In this document: positions 26,055 to 32,243 of the stretch, in pieces | Position numbering within the stretch: the first letter of the stretch is position 1 | Layout of the letters: each line of letters begins with the position of its first letter | Assembly (NCBI GenBank): GCA_041748655.1 | Contig: JBGTCV010000089.1 | Coordinates: forward strand, 43,366-107,365 | Direction: 5' to 3' | DNA: 64,000 bases | Source of the DNA: Leptofilum sp041748655 | Lineage (GTDB): Bacteria; Chloroflexota; Anaerolineae; Promineifilales; Promineifilaceae | Position numbers and translations under genes: made by a program | The notes under the pieces: generated by a model | Database searches by the model: none | What the model was told of the DNA's origin: nothing | What the model saw: the letters and a program-made list of their open reading frames with translations, nothing else

Positions 26055-27569
26055 TCATTCAAGGTCGATTTCGGTGGTGCCGCTGGGAACGGCCGTTTGA
26101 ATCGACTGGTTGGCATCCCGCAGCGTCAGGGTAAAGGGAACGTCGGTGGTCAACCTTAATTTAGTGGCATCGGCCACCATAGACAGCGTGCCGTCTGGCC
26201 CCAGCGGGTAATTTTCCACACCGTAGGGCAACTCAGACGCCAGCCGCCGATCCCAAAAAACGCGCCGCTGCGGCCAATCGACCGAAATACCAATGACGTC
26301 TTCCAGCAAAATAGCGATGGGGCTTAGGCCAGCCATGCCCACGGGGTCTTTAGCGGCGGGATCGCCGGGAGCGGCCGTTTCCGGGGCATAATTTTCCCAA
26401 AAAGCGCCGGTCAGATCATACACCTCGGCCACGTTAGCCAGGTGGTTGACGGCAATTTCATGGGCCAGGCCATGCTGCCCCACCTGGCGCAGGCCGCACA
26501 GCACCATAAAGTTGGTGCAGGGCCAGACGCCGCCGCGCCAAAAGTTGCCTGTTTCAAAGTTGTACCCTTCGCTGTCGGCTGACTGGCTGGGAATGCGGTG
26601 GTGCAGCTTGAACGCCCAATTTTCGCGCAGAGCCTTCACAAACGGCTCCAGCCGCTTTTCCGGAATCAGGCCAGCATCCAGCAGACCCCAGTAAGCGGCG
26701 ATGCTTTTGATCTGGCTGAAACGGCCGTTTGCATCTACATCCTGATAAAATTGGGTCGCTTCATTCCAAAGGGTGCTGTTGATTAATTCCACCAGACGGG
26801 CGTGCTCTTCCTCCAGTTCGTTCGACAACGCCTCCTGGTGTAAAAGCGCGGCCATCTGCGCCAAAACCAGGCTGTTGATGGCTGCCTGAAGCGAAGCATC
26901 TACCCAGCTCCAGTGGCGATGGTGAAAGCGGCTGCTGGGCACGCGGGGCTGGTTGCTCAGCCCGCTGCTGTGCCCGGTGGCCCAATACAGCCCGTTGGGC
27001 CAGGTGCGGTTGGCCTGGCACCAGCGATGATAGGCCACCAGCGGCGGAAACACTTTCTCCAGGCGGCTATCATCGCCCGTAAACCGGTAATTGCGCCACT
27101 CCACCCAGGCCAAAATGTTGGGGCCGGTGGCGTTGGGGTCGAAGGGATAGAAAAAATCCTCGCCGGTGGTCAGGTCGATTTGGCGGCAAATGAAGCCATC
27201 GTTATGCTGTTTGGCGTACAGATTGTCCAGGTTGCCCATGAAGTCGAAGGCGCGACGGCCGTATAAGCCAAACTGGGTCATGAAGGCGCTGTCCCACATG
27301 AAGAGAAAATCGTCTGTAGCGGCGTCCAGGAAGTTGGCCACAAAGCCAGACTCCGGCCGGGGCTGGCGCAAATGGTGCCAGGCCAGCTCCCAGGCTCGCC
27401 AGTAAAGCCCCACCCATGCGCTGTGTTCCGGCAGGATGGGCTGCGGCAGCGCTGCTTTGGCCTCGGCAAAGGATGGCCACGCTTGCAAGGCGTACGTCTG
27501 TTGTCGAAACTTGTTTTGGGCGACGAGGGGCTCAGACGGCCGTTCAAATTTAGGATGTGGCTGCGGCAT
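26055..27569 (-). CDS. GH63/MGH1-like glycoside hydrolase
   Basis: About 504 residues with an (alpha/alpha)6-barrel glycosidase pattern: FLFMWDSAFMTQFG near the N-terminus (candidate acid Asp), IDLTTGEDFFYPFDPNATGP, LYWATGHSSGLSNQPR, SFHHRHWSWVDASLQAAINSL, and GYNFETGNFWRGGVWPCTNFMVLCGL. The C-terminal 80 residues form a beta tail. These features resemble the GH63 / mannosylglycerate-hydrolase-like (MGH1) group, which also takes in trehalase-like proteins. No signal peptide is visible, so it probably acts on a cytoplasmic oligosaccharide or compatible solute. The ATG at 27569 is preferred to a GTG at 27584 because GGAG sits nine bases before it. Confidence 0.75.
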   Translation of the reverse strand: MPQPHPKFERPSEPLVAQNKFRQQTYALQAWPSFAEAKAALPQPILPEHSAWVGLYWRAWELAWHHLRQPRPESGFVANFLDAATDDFLFMWDSAFMTQFGLYGRRAFDFMGNLDNLYAKQHNDGFICRQIDLTTGEDFFYPFDPNATGPNILAWVEWRNYRFTGDDSRLEKVFPPLVAYHRWCQANRTWPNGLYWATGHSSGLSNQPRVPSSRFHHRHWSWVDASLQAAINSLVLAQMAALLHQEALSNELEEEHARLVELINSTLWNEATQFYQDVDANGRFSQIKSIAAYWGLLDAGLIPEKRLEPFVKALRENWAFKLHHRIPSQSADSEGYNFETGNFWRGGVWPCTNFMVLCGLRQVGQHGLAHEIAVNHLANVAEVYDLTGAFWENYAPETAAPGDPAAKDPVGMAGLSPIAILLEDVIGISVDWPQRRVFWDRRLASELPYGVENYPLGPDGTLSMVADATKLRLTTDVPFTLTLRDANQSIQTAVPSGTTEIDLE

Positions 27570-27656
27570 GATGGGATACTCCACTAAAGTTTTTCAACGC
27601 CGAGACGGAGAGGCGCAGAGAAAAGCACACCGGTTTCACCGGGGGTTTGCAGTTGG

Positions 27657-28370
27657 CTAACGATTCACCAGTAGTTCGGCCGTACCGCCCAGCTGGAGAC
27701 TGTTTTCATTGAAATTCACAACGCGAAACGTGTAGCGAATAGCCACATTTTCCTGCAAGGAGCCAATCCAGGTGATTGAATCCCCCAGCGCAAACAGCGG
27801 ATGCCCGGTCAGGCCCGTCAGCCGGGCCGAATCTACCTGGCCCTGCGTCGAGATACCATCGTACACTAACGTAGTGCCGGGAATTGTCCAGCCAACCGGC
27901 ACGTTGTGGGCCATCACGATATTGTTATACCGAATGGCATTCGGCCAATCGGGCATTAACGGCAGCGGTGCCGCCACCGGATTCAACACCGTTATTTCCA
28001 CCGGGCCGGCAACGGGCAGCGGTCCCAGAAAATCGGGGGCCAGACGCAGGTTATATTTGGCAAAGACACTGGGGGCGACAATGCCGTTCCAGATGAAGGA
28101 ATCACCGACCCGCTTTTGGGCCGGTTCGCCATCAATCTTGACGTCGTGCAGGTCGCCGGTTTTGCCCACGTATTGCAGCTGGGAGCCAGGCACCATATTC
28201 CCTGGCTCCAGGCTGTAGGAGTAGGCTGGAATCAAAAAAGTCATGGTATCGCCAGCGGGGGTTGGGGTTACGGCCGTTTCGTCCGAACCGGTACCAGGAA
28301 TGGTGCAAGCCAGCGCCGCCAAACACAAAACGAGCCAAAAACCAGCCAGACTTTTAAATGAATGCCTCAT
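27657..28370 (-). CDS. Lipoprotein of unknown function
   Basis: A 237-residue lipoprotein (lipobox LAALAC, Cys22), with a short Thr/Pro spacer containing TAV from an ACGGCCGT word, then about 190 residues that look beta-rich. Repeated pieces such as GDSFIWNGIV and GDSITWIGSL suggest two related modules in tandem. I do not recognise the family. It lies about 150 bases downstream of the DsbA-cyclophilin gene on the same strand, separated by C/G-rich hairpins. AGAGGG precedes the ATG. Confidence 0.7.
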   Translation of the reverse strand: MRHSFKSLAGFWLVLCLAALACTIPGTGSDETAVTPTPAGDTMTFLIPAYSYSLEPGNMVPGSQLQYVGKTGDLHDVKIDGEPAQKRVGDSFIWNGIVAPSVFAKYNLRLAPDFLGPLPVAGPVEITVLNPVAAPLPLMPDWPNAIRYNNIVMAHNVPVGWTIPGTTLVYDGISTQGQVDSARLTGLTGHPLFALGDSITWIGSLQENVAIRYTFRVVNFNENSLQLGGTAELLVNR

Positions 28371-28411
28371 TTTTCCCTCTTAGGAATGCACATTAAAAAC
28401 TTGCACATCTA

Positions 28412-28458
28412 CCCTCCCCCTAACCCCCTCCCCCAATGGAGGAGGGCTAGGGAGGGGG
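28412..28458. repeat. C/G-rich inverted repeat
   Basis: CCCTCCCCCTAACCCCCTCC-type sequence is answered by GGAGGGCTAGGGAGGGGG. The following 28484-28514 carries ACTTTTCACTTATCACTTC words. It lies between two minus-strand lipoprotein genes. Confidence 0.7.
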
Positions 28459-28518
28459 AAAACCGTAAGTTATTAAATTTCTGTTCCTTACCACTTTTCA
28501 CTTATCACTTCTCACTTT

Positions 28519-29847
28519 CTAATCAGTTTCAATCGTAATCGTCATGATACGGTCGCCGTCCGGAGCATTGGGGTCTTGTGGATCACGCGGGGTGATGCCT
28601 TCAACAACATCCATACCCTCGATAACGCGGCCAAAAATGGCGTGCAGCCCGTCCAGATGGGTGGCAGGGGCGTAAGTGATGAAGAATTGGCTGCCACCGG
28701 TGTTTGGTCCAGAGTTAGCCATCGACACGATGCCGGGACCATTGTGCGACAGTTCGGGATCAAATTCATCGTTGATAGCATAGCCCGGATCGCCGATGCC
28801 CAGGCCGGTAGGATCGCCCGTTTGGGCCATAAAGCCGGGGATGACGCGATGGAACGTCACGCCATCATACCAGCCTTCTTGCGCCAAAAAGACGAAGTTA
28901 TTCACCGTCTCTGGGGCAGATTGGGGCAAAAGTTCAATCACAATCTCCGCACCAGATTCCAGCAGAATGGTGGCCAAATAACTGGCGCTGACGTCGATGG
29001 TCATGGCTGGCGCGGCATCATACTGCTTGTCGGCCAAAATTGCCTCCGCCTCGGACATGACAATGCGCTGCTGCACGTAGCTGTCCCAGACACCAAATTC
29101 AAACGGCACGTTGGGAATCAAAAAGCCATCCACGATGACGCTGGGTGTGCCGGTTAAGCCGATGGCGATTGATTCAGTTTCCATGTTGGTGACATAAACC
29201 GCGTAGGTGTCGTTATCCAGATCGGCCCCCAGCGCGTCACCATCTAACCCCAGCTCACTGGCCAGGGCCGCGAAATAGTTGCGGGCTGCCCCGGTATCCA
29301 GGTTGGCCCATTCTTGCATCTGTACAAACAGGGCGTCATGGTATTCCCAGAAGGCTCCCTGCGCCCCGGCAGCTTCGGCCGCTTCGGCTGCTTTCTGAGC
29401 GTTGGCGTGAATGCGGTTCAATGGGAAATGGCGATATACAATCTGTACTTGTTCGGGGTAGGCGTCTACCAGACGCGCCAGCACGGGCGAAAGGCCCGCG
29501 CAGCCCGGTCATTGAAAGTCGCCATACTCAATGATGACAACGATGGGGTCTGGGGCCCCATTGCGCCAATCCTGCTGCCGCACAACGGCCGCTTCCGCTA
29601 CCGTTCTGGCTGGGGAGAAGTCGTCCAGATTTGCAGCGGCAGGGGCGCTTTGGGCGATTTCATTGCTGGTATCTAAGGTTTTTTCAACTTCTACTTCTAT
29701 TTCTTCTGTTTCTTCTGGTTCTATTATTTCTTGGGTTGTGGCAATGGCCGTATCTTCAACCGTCGTACTGGTAGTCTGCGTGTCTGTAGCGCTAGGCCCA
29801 CAAGCCAGCAAAAATGCCAGCAAAATCAGCCAGATGGCTTTCTTCAT
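28519..29847 (-). CDS. DsbA-like / cyclophilin fusion lipoprotein with in-frame UGA (candidate selenoprotein)
   Basis: Read through one TGA (29511-29509, codon 113) this is a continuous 442-residue protein. It starts as a lipoprotein (lipobox LLAC, Cys16) with a Thr/Glu-rich linker, then a DsbA-type thioredoxin domain (about 95-270: VVIIEYGDFQ, UGA, PGCAGLSPVLARLVD, YRHFPLNRIHANA, cis-Pro motif TGTPSVIVDG). A cyclophilin-type prolyl isomerase domain follows (about 282-442: FHRVIPGFMAQTGDP, MANSGPNTGGSQFFIT, LDGLHAIFGRVIEGMD). The UGA is in frame and falls exactly on the first Cys of the usual CPxC, giving U-P-G-C, so selenocysteine insertion is the most economical reading; both sides otherwise look intact. 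A fresh nonsense mutation or sequencing error cannot be excluded. It would act outside the membrane in disulfide and proline-limited folding. A GTG at 29484 could in principle start the second part alone, without an active site. Confidence 0.8.
29462..29501 (-). promoter_or_regulatory. Candidate bacterial SECIS hairpins downstream of the UGA
   Basis: On the minus strand, starting 7 bases after the UGA, GCGCGGGC pairs with GCCCGTGC (8 bp, one G-U) around CUUUC (29501-29481). The loop begins 15 bases after the UGA, close to the fdhF geometry but without a loop G. A second hairpin, GCGUCU/AGACGC with loop GGU (29476-29462), has a G at the loop start but lies 38 bases from the UGA, just outside the usual range. 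Neither is diagnostic alone. Confidence 0.4.
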
Positions 29848-29957
29848 ATTCTCAATCTCCTAAAAAATTTCCATACATCATGCAGCAACAAACTTAAATG
29901 AACAAACAGGGTTGGAACTTAATCCTGAACCCTGTCGTTTCCGTATGATAGCGCATT

Positions 29958-29977
29958 TTGTTACAATCTCGTAACAA
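29958..29977 (+). promoter_or_regulatory. Extended -10 promoter overlapping a TTGTTAC/GTAACAA inverted repeat
   Basis: TGTTACAAT (29959-29967) is an extended -10 element 35 bases before the lipoprotein gene. It is overlapped by TTGTTAC (29958-29964) and GTAACAA (29971-29977), a perfect 7-6-7 inverted repeat of operator type. No clear -35 is seen. Confidence 0.5.
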
Positions 29978-30001
29978 CCGCAATGTGTAAAGGAGTGTTT
30001 T

Positions 30002-30559
30002 ATGAAACGATTAATATGGCTTTTAGCAGCAATTTCGGTGGTAACGGCCGTTTCCTGCGGCCCATCCAATGAAGTAGAAACCGTTACCCCACCCGCAAGC
30101 GACAACGGCGGGGGTGGGTTAAATGCAGCGCCGGAGGATGACTCAGGCATCTTCCCCAGGGCAACCCTTACGCCACCCCCGGTAAGCGACCCCAGCCAGC
30201 CAGAAGCTGTCCCCGGTGGGCAAGTTGGCTACCCAGCCCCACCTGCCGTAACGCTGCCGGAAGGGTATGCGGTTCCCACGGGGCTCCCCGCGCTGAACCC
30301 TTATCCGGAAGCCGTCGGCAGCCTGGTCTGGATTTTGAAGCCGGTGGGTGAGCAATGTGCCGAAGCGCCCGCAACGCCTGATCTGCAAACGGCCGTTGCC
30401 GATATGATCGCGTTTGGCATCCCCGTTGAAGCGTCTGAGATGACCGATCTGATCGTCTGTATGGCCTGTGGCTGCCCCACCAGCGCCCACTTCCGCCTGC
30501 AAATTGATGCAGGTTATTTGGGCAATGCCGAGGCGTTGGGCTGGTTTGCCGAAGAATAA
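30002..30559 (+). CDS. Small lipoprotein with C-terminal CMACGCP motif, unknown function
   Basis: A 185-residue lipoprotein (lipobox VTAVSC, Cys19, where an ACGGCCGT word encodes TAVS). A Pro/Gly-rich linker runs to about residue 105, and a compact C-terminal domain of about 75 residues contains five Cys, including LIVCMACGCPTSAHFRLQI. The CxxCxC arrangement could bind metal or form disulfides; I do not recognise the family. It is divergent from the DsbA-cyclophilin gene, which might oxidise its cysteines (inference from position only). AAGGAG precedes the ATG. Confidence 0.7.
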   Translation: MKRLIWLLAAISVVTAVSCGPSNEVETVTPPASDNGGGGLNAAPEDDSGIFPRATLTPPPVSDPSQPEAVPGGQVGYPAPPAVTLPEGYAVPTGLPALNPYPEAVGSLVWILKPVGEQCAEAPATPDLQTAVADMIAFGIPVEASEMTDLIVCMACGCPTSAHFRLQIDAGYLGNAEALGWFAEE

Positions 30560-30564
30560 ATATT

Positions 30565-30628
30565 GGGTAATTGAGCAATTGAGCAATTTGGCTCTTCAAT
30601 TACCCAATTGCTGAATTGCTCAATTACC
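30565..30628. repeat. Inverted repeat of GGGTAATTGAGCAATTGAG words
   Basis: GGGTAATTGAGCAATTGAGCAATT pairs imperfectly with AATTGCTGAATTGCTCAATTACC. It lies between convergent genes and overlaps the stop of the minus-strand hydrolase. It is a sibling of 25190-25257. Confidence 0.75.
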
Positions 30629-31471
30629 TTCCCCTCCCAACCACGCATCGTAAACCGCCCGCGCCAGACGGCCGATTACCAGCGTTCCGGGCGCGTCTGG
30701 GGTCCACAGCTCGGGTTCGGGGTTGCCTTCGTTCATGACGGTGAGGGCAAAGCCCCGGTTTTCGGCTGGTTTACCCCGATAAATAACGGCCGTTTGCGTT
30801 CGTATCCCCTTCAATGAACCGGTTTTCCCCGCCAACTGCAACTTTTCTTCATCCGGCACTTCGCTGCCGTACGGTTCAAACGGCAGATACCGGCCGATTC
30901 TGTCTGAACCCACCTTGTTCATCAGGCGCAGCATTTCGGTGCAGGCGGCGGAGGTGAGGTGCGTTTGTTGGAAAACGGCCGTCATCATCCGCGTTAAGCC
31001 AGTGGGGGCAGCGGTCCCCAAACGATTTTGGTCGGCGTTCAAAATCGCAAAGTCAATTTTGCGATGAATATGCACATCCGGGTAATTATTCTCCTCCAGC
31101 CATGTCTGAATATTGGCCAGGCCCACGTGATCAATCAGCACGTTGGTGGCCAGGTTGTCGCTGATGTTCATCATCAGGAACGCCCAGTCGCGGATGGGCA
31201 TGGTAAGGCCAGGAGAAAGATGCTGCAGCAAGCCGCTGCCGCCAACATGGTCCGCCCGGCGCAGCATGAGCGGAGCTTCCAACTTGTAAAGACCCTCTTC
31301 CACCTGCTGCATCAGCGTCAGCAGCACCGCCAGCTTGATGGCGCTGGCGGTAGGGAAAATTTCCTCTGCCCGGTAACCAATACACTCTTTTGTTTGAAAA
31401 TTGGTGGCGGCGAGACCGATACGGCCGTTAAATCCCTCACAAATCTCGCTAATCTGATCGTTCAATTGCAT
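30620..31471 (-). CDS. Class A beta-lactamase-like serine hydrolase
   Basis: A 283-residue member of the class A beta-lactamase/transpeptidase-like family: SxxK tetrad Ser43-Ala-Ile-Lys46, the SDN motif in MMNISDNLATNVLI and the KTG motif in LAGKTGSLKG. A catalytic Glu of the omega loop is not obvious. No signal peptide is present from the chosen ATG (31471, preceded by AAGGAG); an upstream in-frame start at 31582 would add only repeat-derived residues. It may be a cytoplasmic or non-classically exported hydrolase; beta-lactam hydrolysis cannot be claimed. It carries several ACGGCCGT words (NGRIG, TAVFQ, TAVIY). Confidence 0.82.
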   Translation of the reverse strand: MQLNDQISEICEGFNGRIGLAATNFQTKECIGYRAEEIFPTASAIKLAVLLTLMQQVEEGLYKLEAPLMLRRADHVGGSGLLQHLSPGLTMPIRDWAFLMMNISDNLATNVLIDHVGLANIQTWLEENNYPDVHIHRKIDFAILNADQNRLGTAAPTGLTRMMTAVFQQTHLTSAACTEMLRLMNKVGSDRIGRYLPFEPYGSEVPDEEKLQLAGKTGSLKGIRTQTAVIYRGKPAENRGFALTVMNEGNPEPELWTPDAPGTLVIGRLARAVYDAWLGGEGN

Positions 31472-31488
31472 AGAACTCCTTGTAAATA

Positions 31489-31542
31489 GGACACAGATAA
31501 ACGCAGATAAAAATTTGTGAGAATCTGCGTTTATCTGTGTCC
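31489..31542. repeat. 20-bp perfect inverted repeat, ACAGATAAACGCAGAT family
   Basis: GGACACAGATAAACGCAGAT (31489-31508) and ATCTGCGTTTATCTGTGTCC (31523-31542) pair perfectly across 20 bp with a 14-base loop. A 17-bp sibling is at 44951-45019 and a partial arm at about 63678-63690. Confidence 0.9.
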
Positions 31543-31570
31543 CATTTCTTATTTGAGGAACAAGTCTAAC

Positions 31571-31614
31571 AAAAAAAAGCACAGGAAACGGCCGTTTCCA
31601 GCCATCTCCTGTGC
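31571..31614 (-). terminator. Rho-independent terminator of the Uma2 gene containing the 16-bp palindrome
   Basis: On the minus strand GCACAGGA and TCCTGTGC form an 8-bp stem followed by eight T residues. The loop contains GGAAACGGCCGTTTCC, a perfect 16-bp palindrome that can form its own competing stem. Confidence 0.75.
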
Positions 31615-31635
31615 CAAATGTGAATAATTAGCGCG

Positions 31636-32187
31636 TTACTCAGCAAACAGCTCTGGAATGGCTAACTCAAACCCAGCCAAGATGCCTTCACCACGCAGCA
31701 GGTCAGCCACAATTTCCACGTTTGTGGGCGCACGGTAAACACGAATAACCTGGCGGGTGGGTTCAACCACCCACACCCACTGCACACCAATGCCAAAGTA
31801 TTCCTCAATCTTGTCATGCAAATCTGCCCAACGGTCGGAAGGGGACACAATTTCTACCACCAGTTCGGGCGCAATTTCCAGAAACCCGTGACGCGGCCGT
31901 TTTGGCGCACGTTCTTTGGAGATAAATACCACATCCCCAGCACGAATGGAGTCAGGATTTCGCTGCGTGTAAACACCAGCTTCGCCCGTAAAGACCCAGC
32001 CAATTTTCCGCTCAACCACAAAATTACCTAAAATTCGGCCAATTTCACTTTCCAAATAAGCATGTTCTACGTTTGTTGGGCTCATTTTAACAATTTCCCC
32101 AGCTACCAACTCACAAGGTCCAATGTCCTCCATTTCCAGGAGCTCTTCACCAGTTATGAGCTTTTGTTTGAGTTCCGCTACAGTCAT
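31636..32187 (-). CDS. Uma2 family (DUF820) putative restriction-endonuclease-like protein
   Basis: A 183-residue Uma2-type protein: an N-terminal helix (LKQKLITGEELLEME), GPCELVAGEIVKMSP, and the PD-(D/E)xK-like core with RAGDVVFISKER and ELVVEIVSPSDRWADLHDKIEEYFGIGVQWVWVV, where Asp, Glu and Lys candidates fall in the expected order. The family is abundant in Cyanobacteria and Chloroflexota; its role is unknown. The ATG at 32187 is chosen because GGAGGTGAT lies just before it; an earlier start at 32217 would place this site inside the gene. TATAAT lies upstream at 32212-32207 and a T-tailed terminator follows. Confidence 0.85.
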   Translation of the reverse strand: MTVAELKQKLITGEELLEMEDIGPCELVAGEIVKMSPTNVEHAYLESEIGRILGNFVVERKIGWVFTGEAGVYTQRNPDSIRAGDVVFISKERAPKRPRHGFLEIAPELVVEIVSPSDRWADLHDKIEEYFGIGVQWVWVVEPTRQVIRVYRAPTNVEIVADLLRGEGILAGFELAIPELFAE

Positions 32188-32243
32188 TGGTATCACCTCC
32201 AAGAGCATTATACACAATCGTGCAAAGCATCCTCAGGAATGAA

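Noticed and set aside
29482..29847. Two separate genes split by a stop at 29509 (pseudogene view)
   Set aside because: Frame and homology continue without any other lesion and the UGA hits exactly the active-site Cys codon; selenocysteine is more economical, though not proven.
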